From: Promicromonospora sukumoe 327MFSha3.1
GTDB lineage: Bacteria; Actinomycetota; Actinomycetes; Actinomycetales; Cellulomonadaceae
Length of the DNA stretch: 64,000 nucleotides
Direction: 5' to 3'
NCBI RefSeq assembly: GCF_000385135.1
Contig: NZ_ARQM01000016.1
Span: forward strand, 124,001 to 188,000
In this document: positions 19,532 through 29,145 of the stretch, piece after piece
Layout of the letters: each line of letters starts with the position of its first letter
How positions within the stretch are numbered: position 1 is the first letter of the stretch
Program-made: the position numbers and the translations under genes
The notes under the pieces: generated by a model
What the model was told of the DNA's origin: nothing
The model's database searches: none
The model's input: the letters and a program-made list of their open reading frames with translations, nothing else

Positions 19532-20245
19532 TCAGCGCGCCCGGCGCTCCAGCCGGTCGAGGTCCAGCAGCACGACGGCGCGGCCCTCGCGGCGCACCCA
19601 GCCGCGGGTCGCGAAGTCGGCCAGGGCCTTGTTGACGGTCTCGCGGGAGGCGCCGACGAGCTGCGCCAGCTCCTCCTGCGTGAGGTCGTGCGCCACGCGG
19701 ATGCCGTCGTCGTTGGGCTCGCCGAACCGGGTCGACAGGTCCAGCAGCGCCTTGGCGACGCGGCCGGGGACGTCGGAGAACACCAGGTCCGCGAGGGTCT
19801 CGTTGGTGCGGCGCAGCCGGCGCGCGAGCGCGCCCAGCAGCTGGGTCGCGACACCCGGGTGATCCGCGATCCACTTCACGAGCGAGTCGTGACGCAGCTC
19901 GTAGACCACCGAGTCCGAGACGGACGAGGCCGACGCCGTGCGGGGGCCCGGGTCGAACAGGGACAGCTCACCGAACATCTCGCCCGGGCCCAGGATCGAC
20001 AGCAGGTTCTCGCGGCCGTCACTCGACCGGCGACCCAGCTTGATCTTGCCCTGCGCAATGACATAGAGCCGGTCGCCCGGTTCGCCCTCGCGGAAGAGCA
20101 CGTCACCCCGGACCAGCTCCACGGGCACCATGGACTCGAAGAGCGCGTGCGTCTCCTCGCCTTCCATGTCCGCGAAGAGGGGGGCAGAGAGTACGACTTC
20201 GTCGTCCACCAGTGGTGTCCTCACGTGTCGGGGACTTTCGTCCAT
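19532..20245 (-). CDS. crp: Crp/Fnr family global regulator (GlxR/Crp type)
   Basis: The 237 residues comprise a cyclic-nucleotide-binding domain (FREGEPGDRLYVIAQGKIKLG and GEMFGELSLFDPGPRTA) and a winged helix with LTQEELAQLVGASRETVNKAL. Much of it is nearly identical to mycobacterial Crp and corynebacterial GlxR as I remember them, including RRLRRTNETLADLVF and DVPGRVAK. It should bind cAMP and control carbon metabolism and many other genes. I chose ATG 20245 because GAGAGGTGG precedes it; upstream codons are less well placed. It lies convergent with the PBP unit and downstream of prpC, from which about 200 bases separate it. Confidence 0.94.
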   Translation of the reverse strand: MDESPRHVRTPLVDDEVVLSAPLFADMEGEETHALFESMVPVELVRGDVLFREGEPGDRLYVIAQGKIKLGRRSSDGRENLLSILGPGEMFGELSLFDPGPRTASASSVSDSVVYELRHDSLVKWIADHPGVATQLLGALARRLRRTNETLADLVFSDVPGRVAKALLDLSTRFGEPNDDGIRVAHDLTQEELAQLVGASRETVNKALADFATRGWVRREGRAVVLLDLDRLERRAR

Positions 20246-20383
20246 CAGTCTTTTCCACCTCTCAGTCTGCCTCAATGTCACGAGATTGCCGGGTCATCGG
20301 TGTCTCTCGTGGCGTCCGCGTGGCGTGCAGCCCGACGCGATCGTCCGCCTCATGCGGGATGTCGGCTTTGCCCAGCACGAAGT

Positions 20384-20440
20384 AGGACGCCCGTCCATAA
20401 ATCCTAGGGGTGTCACCTGGGAGTTCGGAACGGGCGTCCT
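20384..20440. other. Long-loop inverted repeat between prpC and crp
   Basis: AGGACGCCCGT (20384-20394) and ACGGGCGTCCT (20430-20440) are perfect 11-bp complements separated by 35 bases that contain a small GGTGTCACC palindrome. It could be the prpC terminator or an operator pair for crp; the loop is long for a terminator. Confidence 0.45.
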
Positions 20441-20449
20441 GGGAACCGG

Positions 20450-21565
20450 TCAGGGAACCTCGCGCTGCTCCGGTCCGACGTACTCGCACACCGGCCGGAT
20501 CAGCGAGTTGGCGGCCCGCTGCTCCATGATGTGCGCCGTCCACCCGGTGATCCGGGAGGCCACGAACAGCGGCGTGAAGATGTTCGTGTCGAACCCGATC
20601 AGGTGGTACGCCGGGCCGGCGGGGTAGTCCAGGTTCGGCTTGATGTTCTTGGCCGAGACCATGGCGTTCTCGAGCGTGTCGTACAGCTCGATCACCGCCG
20701 AGTCGCCGTAGTGCGCGGCGAGGTCGCCGAGCACGGCCCGCATGGTCGGCACGCGGGAGTCGCCGTTCTTGTAGACCCGGTGGCCGAACCCCATGATCTT
20801 CTTCTTCTGCGCGAGCGCGTCCTCGAGCCAGGCCTCGGCCTTGTCGGCCGTGCCGATCTCCTCGAACGTGGCCTGCACGGCCTCGTTCGCGCCGCCGTGC
20901 AGCGGGCCCTTGAGGGCGCCGATGGCCCCGGTGACGGCCGAGTGCAGGTCGGCGAGCGTCGAGGTGATGACGCGCGCGGTGAACGTGGACGCGTTGAACG
21001 AGTGCTCGGCGTACAGCACCATCGAGGCCTCGAACGCCTGCACGACGGCGGGCTCGGCCTCCTCCCCGAAGGTCATCCACAGGAAGTTGGCGGAGTAGCC
21101 GAGGTCGTCCCGCGGGTGCACGATCTCCTGGCCCCGGCGACGGCGCTGGTCGAGCGCGACGACGGCGGGCAGGACCGCCCACAGCCGCAGCGCCTTGGCG
21201 AGCTCCGCCTCGGGCGAGGAGTCCTCGGCCTGCGGGTCGTGCGCCCCCAGGATCGACACCGCGGTGCGGCACACGTCCATGGGGTGGCAGTCGACGGGCA
21301 GCTCGAGGATCGCGTCGCGGATGTTGTCCGGCAGCTCGCGGTGGACCCGCTCGGCCGCCGTCTGCTCGGTGAGCTGGGCGGGGGTCGGCAGCTCGCCGTG
21401 CCACAGCAGGTAGGCGACCTCCTCGAAGGACTTCTTCGCGGCCAGCTCCTGCACCGGGTAGCCCCGGTACAGCAGCGAGTTGGTGTCCGGGTTGACCTTC
21501 GAGATGGCCGACGTGTCGGCGACGACGCCGGCCAGACCCTTCCGGATCTCCGTGGTCTCGGTCAT
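20450..21565 (-). CDS. prpC: 2-methylcitrate synthase (citrate synthase family)
   Basis: It condenses propionyl-CoA with oxaloacetate in the methylcitrate cycle. It has 371 residues, the length of the short bacterial type II enzymes. GPLHGGANE, MGFGHRVYKNGDSR and the terminal AHIMEQRAANSLIRP carry the catalytic His residues, an Arg and the substrate contacts. The sequence alone does not exclude a citrate synthase, but its place after prpD and prpB argues for PrpC. GAAGGAG lies before ATG 21565; the gap to prpB is 26 bases. Confidence 0.9.
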   Translation of the reverse strand: MTETTEIRKGLAGVVADTSAISKVNPDTNSLLYRGYPVQELAAKKSFEEVAYLLWHGELPTPAQLTEQTAAERVHRELPDNIRDAILELPVDCHPMDVCRTAVSILGAHDPQAEDSSPEAELAKALRLWAVLPAVVALDQRRRRGQEIVHPRDDLGYSANFLWMTFGEEAEPAVVQAFEASMVLYAEHSFNASTFTARVITSTLADLHSAVTGAIGALKGPLHGGANEAVQATFEEIGTADKAEAWLEDALAQKKKIMGFGHRVYKNGDSRVPTMRAVLGDLAAHYGDSAVIELYDTLENAMVSAKNIKPNLDYPAGPAYHLIGFDTNIFTPLFVASRITGWTAHIMEQRAANSLIRPVCEYVGPEQREVP

Positions 21566-21591
21566 GAGCACTCCTTCGTGTCGAGACTCAG

Positions 21592-22497
21592 TCAGGGCTG
21601 GTAGGTGAAGACGTTCGAGTCGAAGTGGTTGTAGGCCGCGTAGTCGGTCAGCTCGTAGAGCCGCGCGCGGGTCTGCATCTCGGGTACCAGGTCCGCCTGG
21701 GTGCCCGACGCCGCGATCTGGTCCAGCGCCCGTTCGGCGGCACCCATCGCGATGCGCAGCAGGGTGACGGGGTAGATCACGAGCCGCGCCCCGGCGTCGT
21801 GCAGCTGCTTCGCCGTGAAGAGCTCGGACTTGCCGAACTCCGTCATGTTGGCCAGCACCGGCACGTCGAGGGCGGAGGCAACGGCCTCGAACTCGGCGAG
21901 GTCCTTCATGGCCTCGGGGAAGATCGCGTCCGCCCCGGCGTCGGCCAGGGCCTTGGCGCGGTCGATCGCGAGCTTCAGCCCGCGCTCGCCCGGCTCCGTG
22001 CCGCGCACGTCGGTACGCGCCATGATGAGGAAGTCGGGGTCGCGGCGGCCGTCGGCGGCGGCCCGGATGCGCCGGACGGCGTCGCTCAGCCCGACCACCT
22101 CCTTGCCGTCGAGGTGGCCGCACCGCTTGGGGTTGACCTGGTCCTCGATGTGGATGCCGGCCACGCCGGCGTCCTCCATGGTCTGGACCGTGCGGGCCAC
22201 GTTCATGGGCTCGCCGAACCCCGTGTCGGCGTCGGCGAGCACGGGCAGGTCGGTGACCCGGGCGATCTGCGCGGACCGACCGGCCACCTCGGTGAGCGTG
22301 GTCAGGCCGATGTCGGGCAGGCCGAGGTCGGCGGACAGCACGGCGCCGGAGACGTAGACGCCGTCGAACCCCTTGTCCTGGATGAGCTTGGCGCTCAGCG
22401 GGTTGAACGCGCCCGGGAGCCGGAGCAGGTCCGGCCCGGCGAGGGCCTCGCGGAGGGCGCGGCGCTTCGCGGCGGGGGTGAGGTGGGAGTAGAGCAT
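21592..22497 (-). CDS. prpB: 2-methylisocitrate lyase
   Basis: It cleaves 2-methylisocitrate to pyruvate and succinate. The 301 residues have the isocitrate lyase superfamily pattern: YVSGAVLSADLGLPD, LADADTGFGE with metal-binding aspartates, HIEDQVNPKRCGHLDGK with the catalytic Cys (usually KKCGH, here KRCGH), and IMARTD. Its ATG overlaps the prpD stop by one base (TGATG), so translation is coupled. Confidence 0.95.
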   Translation of the reverse strand: MLYSHLTPAAKRRALREALAGPDLLRLPGAFNPLSAKLIQDKGFDGVYVSGAVLSADLGLPDIGLTTLTEVAGRSAQIARVTDLPVLADADTGFGEPMNVARTVQTMEDAGVAGIHIEDQVNPKRCGHLDGKEVVGLSDAVRRIRAAADGRRDPDFLIMARTDVRGTEPGERGLKLAIDRAKALADAGADAIFPEAMKDLAEFEAVASALDVPVLANMTEFGKSELFTAKQLHDAGARLVIYPVTLLRIAMGAAERALDQIAASGTQADLVPEMQTRARLYELTDYAAYNHFDSNVFTYQP

Positions 22498-24029
22498 CAG
22501 CGGTTCCCCAGCTCGAACAGGCCCGTCGGGGCGGCCACGGCGTCCAGCACCCCGGGCGCCGCCACGATCGTGAGCTCGCGGACCTCGGCGGCGGTGAGCT
22601 CGGGCAGGCGCTCGGCCAGGTCGAGGAAGCGGTCGATCTCGGCGTCCGTCAGGACGCCCGCGGCCAGGGTGCGGAACTTGGCCACGTAGTTCGCGCGCGC
22701 GAACGGCCGGGCGCCGAGCGGGTGCGCGTCGGCGACGGCGATCTCGCGGGTCACCGTCTCGCCGCTGGTCAGCGTGATCTCCACGCGGCCGCCGAACGCC
22801 TTCTCGGCCGGGTCGGTCGAGTGGTAGCGCCGCGTCCACTCCGCGTCCTCGGCCGTGGTCACCTTGCGCCACAGCTCGACCGTGTCGGGGCGCTGCGCCC
22901 GGGCGGGGGCGTACGAGTCCACGTGGTGCCAGCCGCCGTCCTGCAGCGCGACCGTGAAGATGTACGGCACCGAGTGGTCGAGCGTCTCGCGCGACGCCGT
23001 CGGGTCGTACTTCTGCGGGTCGTTCGCGCCCGAGCCGATCACGTAGTGGGTGTGGTGGCTGGTGTGCAGCACGATCGAGGCGACGTTCGCGGGGTCGCGC
23101 AGCTCGGGACGCTCGGCGCCCAGCGCGCGGGCCATGTCGATGATCGCCTGCGCCTGGTACTCCGCGGAGTGCTCCTTGGTGTACGTGTCGAGGATGCCCG
23201 TCCGGGCCTCGCCGGCGGCGGGCAGCACGACGTCGTAGGCGGCGTCCGGCCCGTCCAGGAGCCAGGCGACCACGCCGTCCTCGCCCTCGTAGATGGGCTC
23301 GGGGGAGGTCTGGCCGCGCATCGCGCGGTCCACGGCCTCGACCGCGAGCTTGCCCGCGAAGGCCGGCGCGTGCGCCTTCCACGTGGAGATCTGGCCCTTG
23401 CGGCTCTGCCGCGTGGCGGTCGTCGTGTGCAGGGCCTGGCCGATCGCCTGGAACACCGTCTCGGTGTCCAGCCCCAGCAGCGTGCCGATACCGGCGGCGG
23501 CCGACGGGCCGAGGTGCGCCACGTGGTCGATCTTGTGCTTGTGCAGGCTGATCGCGCGGACCAGGTCCACCTGGATCTCGTAGCCGGTCACGATGCCCCG
23601 CACCAGGTCCCGTCCCGAGCGGCCCGTGTGCTGCGCCACCGCCAGGATCGGCGGGATGTTGTCGCCCGGGTGCGAGTACTCGGCGGCGAGGAAGGTGTCG
23701 TGGAAGTCGAGCTCGCGGACGGCGACGCCGTTGGCCCACGCCGCCCACTCGGGGCTGCTCGTGGCCTCCGGGGCCAGGCCGAAGACCGTGGAGCCGGGCG
23801 TGTACGGGTGCGCCTGGGCCTGCGACCGGGCGGCGACGGCGGGGCCGCGCGTGAGGCTGGCCGCCGCGACCGAGGCGTTGTCGATCACGCGGTTGATCAC
23901 CATGTCGGTGACCTCGGCCGTGGGCTCGACGGTGTCGGTGGCGAGCTCCGCGAGCTTCCAGGCGAGCTGGTCGGTGCGCTTGAGCGGCTCGGCGGACGGG
24001 TAGACGCGCAGGTGGTGCGTGTACGGCAT
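22497..24029 (-). CDS. prpD: 2-methylcitrate dehydratase (MmgE/PrpD family)
   Basis: It dehydrates 2-methylcitrate to 2-methyl-cis-aconitate. The 510 residues match the long PrpD form: [15 protein letters not shown] at the start, [49 protein letters not shown] and [13 protein letters not shown]. It is the first gene of prpDBC, preceded by GAGGAAGAG. The 218-base gap to the divergent nth gene should hold the prp promoter; no PrpR-type activator is encoded beside it, so control must come from elsewhere. Confidence 0.95.
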   Translation of the reverse strand: MPYTHHLRVYPSAEPLKRTDQLAWKLAELATDTVEPTAEVTDMVINRVIDNASVAAASLTRGPAVAARSQAQAHPYTPGSTVFGLAPEATSSPEWAAWANGVAVRELDFHDTFLAAEYSHPGDNIPPILAVAQHTGRSGRDLVRGIVTGYEIQVDLVRAISLHKHKIDHVAHLGPSAAAGIGTLLGLDTETVFQAIGQALHTTTATRQSRKGQISTWKAHAPAFAGKLAVEAVDRAMRGQTSPEPIYEGEDGVVAWLLDGPDAAYDVVLPAAGEARTGILDTYTKEHSAEYQAQAIIDMARALGAERPELRDPANVASIVLHTSHHTHYVIGSGANDPQKYDPTASRETLDHSVPYIFTVALQDGGWHHVDSYAPARAQRPDTVELWRKVTTAEDAEWTRRYHSTDPAEKAFGGRVEITLTSGETVTREIAVADAHPLGARPFARANYVAKFRTLAAGVLTDAEIDRFLDLAERLPELTAAEVRELTIVAAPGVLDAVAAPTGLFELGNR

Positions 24030-24247
24030 GGTGACTCTTCCTCGATTCACGTGGACCGTCGTGTGGTCCGTCGGTCTGCCCGGACCGTCGGGCGGGCATC
24101 GGGTCGCGACCGCTCGGCTGGTGGACGGCGGATGCGTCCTTGACCTTCTCATACTCCGCGTCCTAGGTACACGGACCAGACCCGCGCCAAGTTCCCGGTG
24201 CGGCCGATCCCCGGCCCGATGTCAGTGGGGATCGTTAGTGTGGCGAC

Positions 24248-25015
24248 GTGACCGTCAGCGAACGCGAATCCGAGAAGCACTCCAAGAATGCGCCGGAGAG
24301 CAGGCTGGCGCTCGTGCGCCGGGCACGGCGCATCAACCGCACGCTCGCGGAGACCTATCCCGACGCGCGGGCCGAGCTGGACTTCCGCACGCCGCTGGAG
24401 CTGCTGGTGGCGACCGTGCTGAGCGCCCAGACCACCGACGTCCGCGTGAACCAGACCACGCCCGAGCTGTTCGTCATGTACCCCGACGCGCAGGCCTACG
24501 CGGAGGCCAACCCGGAGGAGCTCGAGGAGATCCTGCGGCCGCTCGGCTTCTTCCGCGCCAAGTCCAGGGCCGTGATCGGCCTGGGCAAGGCGCTCGTCGA
24601 GCGGTTCGACGGCGAGGTCCCGGGCAAGCTGAAGGACCTGGTCACGCTGCCCGGCGTGGGGCGCAAGACGGCGAACGTGGTGCTCGGCAACGCGTTCGGC
24701 GTACCCGGGATCACCGTGGACACGCACTTCGGGCGGCTGGCGCGCCGCCTGGGCCTGACCACCGAGGAGGACCCGGTGAAGGTCGAGGCCGAGGTGGGCG
24801 AGCTCTTCCCGAAGAAGGACTGGACCATGCTCAGCCACCACCTCGTGTGGCACGGGCGGCGCGTGTGCCTGGCGCGCACCCCGGCGTGCGGGGCGTGCAG
24901 CATCAAGGACCTGTGCCCGTCGTACGGCGCGGGCGAGACCGACCCCGACAAGGCGGCCAAGCTGGTGCGGCCCGCGCCCGAGCGCTCCGCCCTGGCCGGC
25001 CTGCCGCTGAAGTAG
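24248..25015 (+). CDS. nth: Endonuclease III
   Basis: This DNA glycosylase/AP lyase removes oxidised pyrimidines. The 255 residues contain the helix-hairpin-helix [10 protein letters not shown] with the catalytic Lys and [13 protein letters not shown] with the catalytic Asp. The Fe-S motif is C-x6-C-x2-C-x5-C ([17 protein letters not shown]). The first 25 residues are a charged extension. The start is GTG 24248, seven bases after TAGTGT (24236-24241), so leaderless translation is likely. Its TAG stop directly abuts the TAG of the convergent hydrolase gene. Confidence 0.96.
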   Translation: MTVSERESEKHSKNAPESRLALVRRARRINRTLAETYPDARAELDFRTPLELLVATVLSAQTTDVRVNQTTPELFVMYPDAQAYAEANPEELEEILRPLGFFRAKSRAVIGLGKALVERFDGEVPGKLKDLVTLPGVGRKTANVVLGNAFGVPGITVDTHFGRLARRLGLTTEEDPVKVEAEVGELFPKKDWTMLSHHLVWHGRRVCLARTPACGACSIKDLCPSYGAGETDPDKAAKLVRPAPERSALAGLPLK

Positions 25016-25930
25016 CTACACCCGGGCGAGCCAGTCCAGCAGGATCTCGTTGACCCGGTCGGGCGCCTCCTCGGGGAGGAAGTGCCCGGCCCCGGGGACC
25101 AGCACGTCCACGTCCGCGCGCTCGGGCCGCAGGAACCCGTCCAGGGCGCCCTGGACCTGCAGCGCGGGCACCTCCAGCGGGCGGCGCAGCGCGGCGCCGA
25201 ACCGGCGCCCGTCCATCCGGGGCCTCGACCGCACCGCCCAGCGCAGGGCCTCGGCCGCGGAGTGCGCGGCGAACGGGATGCGCATGACGGCCCGGTAGCG
25301 GTCCACGACGTCGTCGGGCAGCGGGGCTCCCGCCCCCAGGTCGAGGGTGCGGCGCACCAGGTCGCCCTTGATCAGCGCCCGCTCCGGCAGCGTCGGGACC
25401 TGCACGAACGCCAGCGCGCGCAGGGCGGCCGGCGTGAGGGCCCCACCGTTGCGCGGGCGCACCCTCGCGGGGTGCGGGCTTGCCAGCGCGGCGACCGCCG
25501 TCGTCGTGCCCGGGTGGAGCGCTGCGACCGCCCAGGCGAGCGTGCCGCCCGTGCCGTGCCCCACGACCACCGCCCGCTCGCGCCCGAGGGAGCGCACCAC
25601 GCCGGCGACGTCGGCCGCCCGGGCGGGCACCGCGTAGCCCGACGGCGGCTTGTCCGAACCGCCCACGCCCCGCACGTCCATGGCGGCGACGCGGTAGCCG
25701 GCGTCGGCCAGGGCAGGGATCTGCGCGCGCCACGCCCACCAGAACTGCGGGTAGCCGTGCAGCAGGAGCACCAGGGGAGCGGACCGGCTCTCGGGCCCGG
25801 CGACCGCCACGTGGAAGCGCGAGCCGCCCGAGGACACGAACTCGTGCTGCCACGGCCCCTCGACGAGGGCGCTCGTGTAGTCGCTGGCGGCTGCCGTGCG
25901 GACGGCCGTTCTGGCCGAGAGTGCGGTCAC
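25016..25930 (-). CDS. Alpha/beta hydrolase fold protein with altered nucleophile
   Basis: The 304 residues follow the epoxide hydrolase-like pattern: LHGYPQFWWAW (oxyanion loop, about residue 57), DVRGVGGSDKP, a GALDGFLRP acid turn and GAGHFLPEEAP with the His. The nucleophile elbow reads VGHGTGG, placing Gly where Ser or Asp should be. Mycobacteria carry an EphE-type hydrolase near nth, so locus conservation supports the family call. It may be inactive or use other chemistry. GTG start; TAAGTT lies seven bases upstream. Confidence 0.85.
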   Translation of the reverse strand: MTALSARTAVRTAAASDYTSALVEGPWQHEFVSSGGSRFHVAVAGPESRSAPLVLLLHGYPQFWWAWRAQIPALADAGYRVAAMDVRGVGGSDKPPSGYAVPARAADVAGVVRSLGRERAVVVGHGTGGTLAWAVAALHPGTTTAVAALASPHPARVRPRNGGALTPAALRALAFVQVPTLPERALIKGDLVRRTLDLGAGAPLPDDVVDRYRAVMRIPFAAHSAAEALRWAVRSRPRMDGRRFGAALRRPLEVPALQVQGALDGFLRPERADVDVLVPGAGHFLPEEAPDRVNEILLDWLARV

Positions 25931-25981
25931 AACTACGAACTTACGTGCTCGCCGCGCGGTCTGCGCGGGTTCCGGGCCGGG

Positions 25982-26770
25982 TCAGTTCCCGGCCTGCGCC
26001 ACGCGCTTCCCGGCGGGGCCGCCGTTCGGGTCGTCCGTCTGCGTGGCGTCGGACGCCGGCTTGCTCTCCGGCGCCGGCGGCTCCTCGACCGCACGCTCCT
26101 TGGGCGGGTCGAACCGGTAGCCCACGTTGCGCACCGTGCCGATGAGCTGCTCGTGCTCGGGGCCGAGCTTGGCGCGCAGGCGCCGCACGTGCACGTCGAC
26201 CGTGCGGGTGCCCCCGTAGTAGTCGTAGCCCCAGACCTCCTGCAGCAGCTGGGCCCGCGTGAACACGCGGCCCGGGTGCTGCACCAGGTACTTGAGGAGC
26301 TCGAACTCCTTGTAGGTCAGGTCGATGGGGCGGCCGCGGAGCCGGGCGGTGTATCCGCCGGCGTCGATCGCGAGCTCGCCCGCGGAGATCTCCTGCTGCG
26401 ACTCCTCGGCCGGGCCGCGCGCCGAGCGCTCCACCACGAGGCGCAGCCGTGCCTCGACCTCGGCGGGCGAGGCCGACTCCAGCAGTAGGTCATCGGCACC
26501 CCACTCGTGGGTCACGACCGTGAGGCCACCCTCGGTGAGGATCAGCACGAGCGGCACCGTCAGGCCGGTGGCGTGCAGCAGGCGGCAGGTGGTGCGGGCC
26601 GCGACGAGGTCACGGCGGGCATCCAGCAGCACGACGTCCGCGTCCGGGGCGTCGACGAGCGCGGAGGGCTCCATCGGGAGCACCCGCACCCGATGGGACA
26701 GCAGTCCCAGTGCGGGCAGTACCTCGGCCGACCCGCCGGTGGCGGGCGTGAGGATCAACAGCTCTGCCAT
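25982..26770 (-). CDS. glnR: Nitrogen regulator GlnR (OmpR-type winged helix)
   Basis: The 262 residues consist of a receiver-like domain with [12 protein letters not shown] (about residue 47) but no full acidic pocket, and an OmpR winged helix: [37 protein letters not shown] and [19 protein letters not shown]. These match actinobacterial GlnR closely. GlnR is an orphan regulator that binds DNA without phosphorylation and controls ammonium assimilation. An acidic Pro-rich tail of about 40 residues ([11 protein letters not shown] onward) is extra. GAGGAGG precedes the ATG. A possible GlnR box and a perfect 18-bp palindrome lie upstream. Confidence 0.93.
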   Translation of the reverse strand: MAELLILTPATGGSAEVLPALGLLSHRVRVLPMEPSALVDAPDADVVLLDARRDLVAARTTCRLLHATGLTVPLVLILTEGGLTVVTHEWGADDLLLESASPAEVEARLRLVVERSARGPAEESQQEISAGELAIDAGGYTARLRGRPIDLTYKEFELLKYLVQHPGRVFTRAQLLQEVWGYDYYGGTRTVDVHVRRLRAKLGPEHEQLIGTVRNVGYRFDPPKERAVEEPPAPESKPASDATQTDDPNGGPAGKRVAQAGN

Positions 26771-26819
26771 TGACGCACCTCCTCTCGGAACCGGCGTCCT
26801 GCTACCGTCCCTGGCTCGG

Positions 26820-26837
26820 GTCTCGCTGCAGCGAGAC
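26820..26837. promoter_or_regulatory. Perfect 18-bp palindrome upstream of glnR
   Basis: GTCTCGCTG and CAGCGAGAC abut with no spacer, 50 bases before the glnR ATG. It may be an operator or a leader hairpin; the binder is unknown. Confidence 0.4.
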
Positions 26838-26882
26838 GTCCGTCGCGTCCAACTGGCTCTGCGGAAGTCTGCCCTGTTGCTT

Positions 26883-26898
26883 GTTGCGTGCATGTTAC
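26883..26898 (-). promoter_or_regulatory. Candidate GlnR box
   Basis: On the minus strand GTAAC, six bases, then GCAAC match the a-site and b-site of the GlnR box (gTnAC-n6-GaAAC) with one deviation. It lies about 115 bases upstream of glnR, suggesting autoregulation or control of the divergent gene at 27046. Confidence 0.5.
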
Positions 26899-27045
26899 AC
26901 GCCCTTTTCCTGAGCACCACCATGCTGGTCAGGAGCCGTGACGTGCGCATGACGCGAGTGTTGCTCGTCTCGCTGAGGCCCGGGATATCGGGCCTGCCGG
27001 GCCGCGATTGAGGCAAGTGGCGAACTCTCTGGAAAACTCTGAGCC

Positions 27046-27786
27046 GTGTCCGTCTCCACCCGCGCCGTGACGACCGCTGCGCTCGCGGCCCTCGTCGCCG
27101 CCGCGTCCTACGTCCAGCCCCGGCCCTTGCCCCTGGTGGGCGCGGTCGTGGTCCTGGTGGTCCTCGTCGCGCTGGGGTGGCCGTCGTTGCTGCGCCTGCC
27201 CGCGTCCGGGAGCACCCGCGTGGTCGTGGCACTCTGCGGCCTGGGCGGCGCGGGCGCCGTGTATCTCACCCAGGGCGAGCCCGTGCTGCGGCACCTGCCG
27301 ATGGTGCTGGCGGGCGCCGTGGTGCTCGCCTTCATCGCGCAGATGCTCCGGCGCGACGGGCGCCCCCAGCTCACCGAGTCCGTCTCGGGCACCGTGGCCG
27401 GCGTCGTCGTGGCGATCGCCGCCGCCGGCTGGATCGCCGCCGCCCGGTCCGACGCCGGGGCCGCCCTCGTCGTGACCAGCGCGGTGGCGCTCGCGGTCGC
27501 GGCAGCGGTGTCGGCGCTGCCGGTGCGCGGCTGGGTGGCGCTCGGCATCTCCGCCGTCGCCGCCGTGGTGGTGGGTGGTGCGGCCGGCACGCTGCTGCCG
27601 AACATCGACACCGTGAGCGGCCTCTGGTGCGGCCTGGTCGCGGGCATCGTGGTGGGTGCGCTTCACCTGCTGCTGGAGCGGCTGCCGGCCCGCGGCGCGC
27701 GCCTGGCCGGGCTCTCGGCGGCCGCGCTGCCCGTCGCGGTGTGCGGCATCTTCGTGTTCGTCGTGGGCCGGATGGTCATCCTCTGA
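27046..27786 (+). CDS. Hypothetical polytopic membrane protein next to glnR
   Basis: A 246-residue protein almost entirely of hydrophobic helices, about seven, rich in Ala and Val. I know no functional family. A membrane gene in this position beside glnR and a thioredoxin recurs in actinobacteria (mycobacterial Rv0817c region, from memory). The GTG start is chosen because no earlier in-frame start is open; no good ribosome binding site precedes it. It converges on yceI with 20 bases between stops. Confidence 0.75.
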   Translation: MSVSTRAVTTAALAALVAAASYVQPRPLPLVGAVVVLVVLVALGWPSLLRLPASGSTRVVVALCGLGGAGAVYLTQGEPVLRHLPMVLAGAVVLAFIAQMLRRDGRPQLTESVSGTVAGVVVAIAAAGWIAAARSDAGAALVVTSAVALAVAAAVSALPVRGWVALGISAVAAVVVGGAAGTLLPNIDTVSGLWCGLVAGIVVGALHLLLERLPARGARLAGLSAAALPVAVCGIFVFVVGRMVIL

Positions 27787-27806
27787 GGTGACCGGCCCGG
27801 TCCGCC

Positions 27807-28466
27807 TCAGGACTGGCGGATCATCTCGCCCGCGATCTCGATGCGGACCTTCTTGGCGACCAGGACGCCGCCCGCCTCGAGCGCGACGTTCCAGAGCAGG
27901 CCCCACTCCTCGCGCTCGATCTCGCAGCTGCCGTGGAAGCCGAAGATGTCCTGCCCGTAGGGGTCGTGCCCCACGCCGCCGAACTCGCACTCCAGCGTGA
28001 CCGGACGTGTCGTGCCGCGCACCGTCAGCAGGCCGTCCATGACGAACTTGGTGAACGAGCCGTCCGCCTGGGTCGGGTCGTGCGGCCGCCGGCCCGCGGT
28101 GCCGGCCTTGAGGCGGGCCCACGAGAAGATCGGGTCCACCTGGGTGCGCATCCGGAACCCGGTGCTGCGGAACTCGATGGTGGGGTGGTTCTCCACGTCG
28201 AGGAAGTCGGCGCTGCGCAGGTGCGTGTCGCGCTCGCCCACGTGCGTGTCCACGGAAGCCGCCTGGATGGTACAGGTGACCTGCGACATCAGCGGGTCCT
28301 CGCCGACGGTGACCGTCGCGGTCCCCTCGGCGAACTCGCCCCGGACGGGGCTGACCATCATGTGCATGGCGAGGAAGCCGAGCCGCTTGTGGTTCTGGTC
28401 GATCTGGTACACCCCGGCCGCCGGAATGGTCAGACCATTCCACGTTCGAGTTGGCAAAACTTCCAT
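27807..28466 (-). CDS. YceI family protein
   Basis: The 219 residues show the YceI lipocalin-like beta barrel pattern: AAGVYQIDQNHKRLGF, the repeated SADFLDVENHPTIEFRSTGF, DGLLTVRGTTRPVTLECEF and FGFHGSCEIEREEWGL. Family members bind isoprenoid lipids or are induced by base; there is no signal peptide, so it is cytoplasmic. I set the start at ATG 28466; a longer frame from 28598 adds a region without coding character. AGGAG lies 12 bases upstream. Confidence 0.88.
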   Translation of the reverse strand: MEVLPTRTWNGLTIPAAGVYQIDQNHKRLGFLAMHMMVSPVRGEFAEGTATVTVGEDPLMSQVTCTIQAASVDTHVGERDTHLRSADFLDVENHPTIEFRSTGFRMRTQVDPIFSWARLKAGTAGRRPHDPTQADGSFTKFVMDGLLTVRGTTRPVTLECEFGGVGHDPYGQDIFGFHGSCEIEREEWGLLWNVALEAGGVLVAKKVRIEIAGEMIRQS

Positions 28467-28698
28467 CCTAGACAATTCTCCTATATATGCGGATGCATGC
28501 ACGCTACCACCGGGGCCCCGCCGGGCCGGGTGGCATTTCGGCACCAGAAATACTGCTCCGACAGGTTGTGCAGACCAGGGAATCATGTGGGCGGGCACCC
28601 GAGAAGGTCAGGTACCCCCACTGTGACCGGCCTCATTACCCATCCACATCGCGGATCAGGACTTGTCTGGACGAGCGAGGCACGGCAGGGTGGGCTAA

Positions 28699-29145
28699 AT
28701 GTTGGGACAGGTGATCGCGCTGGTCGTGCTCGTGCTGGGCACGGCAGTGCTCGGCGTGTGGTGGTCGGCGCGGCAGGGGGCTGTCCGCGCACCCCGCGAG
28801 ACCCCGGTCGGCATCGACTGGGCGTCCTCCGGGATCGCGCTGGCCGACCGGGTGACCTTCGTGCAGTTCTCCGCCGAGGTGTGTGCGGCGTGCCGCTCCA
28901 CGTCGCGGGTGCTCGGGGGGCTCACCGGCAAGGGTGACGGCGTCGCGCACCGCGAGGTGCTCGTCGACGACCACCTCGATCTCGTGCGCACCCTCGGCGT
29001 GCTCCGCACGCCCACGGTGCTCGTGGTCGACGGCGGAGGGCGTGAGGTGGCCCGGATGAGCGGCGTCGTCTCCGACACCCAGGCGCGGCAGGCGCTGAGC
29101 CGGGTCCCGGCGGCGCTGGAGACAGAGGGGGAAGCGCACTCATGA
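28699..29145 (+). CDS. Membrane-anchored thioredoxin-fold protein
   Basis: The 148 residues begin with one transmembrane helix (about 4-22). A thioredoxin fold follows with the active site CAAC (about residues 58-61, in SAEVCAACRS) and the cis-Pro loop RTPTVLVVDG. The active site faces the outside if the N-terminus is inside. The stop overlaps the DUF4395 start by four bases, so the two form a unit, as in mycobacterial thiX loci. It probably hands electrons or sulfur to a membrane partner. Confidence 0.88.
   Translation: MLGQVIALVVLVLGTAVLGVWWSARQGAVRAPRETPVGIDWASSGIALADRVTFVQFSAEVCAACRSTSRVLGGLTGKGDGVAHREVLVDDHLDLVRTLGVLRTPTVLVVDGGGREVARMSGVVSDTQARQALSRVPAALETEGEAHS

Noticed and set aside
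20450-21565. Calling this gene gltA (citrate synthase).
   Set aside because: The sequence permits it, but the translationally linked prpD and prpB upstream favour 2-methylcitrate synthase.
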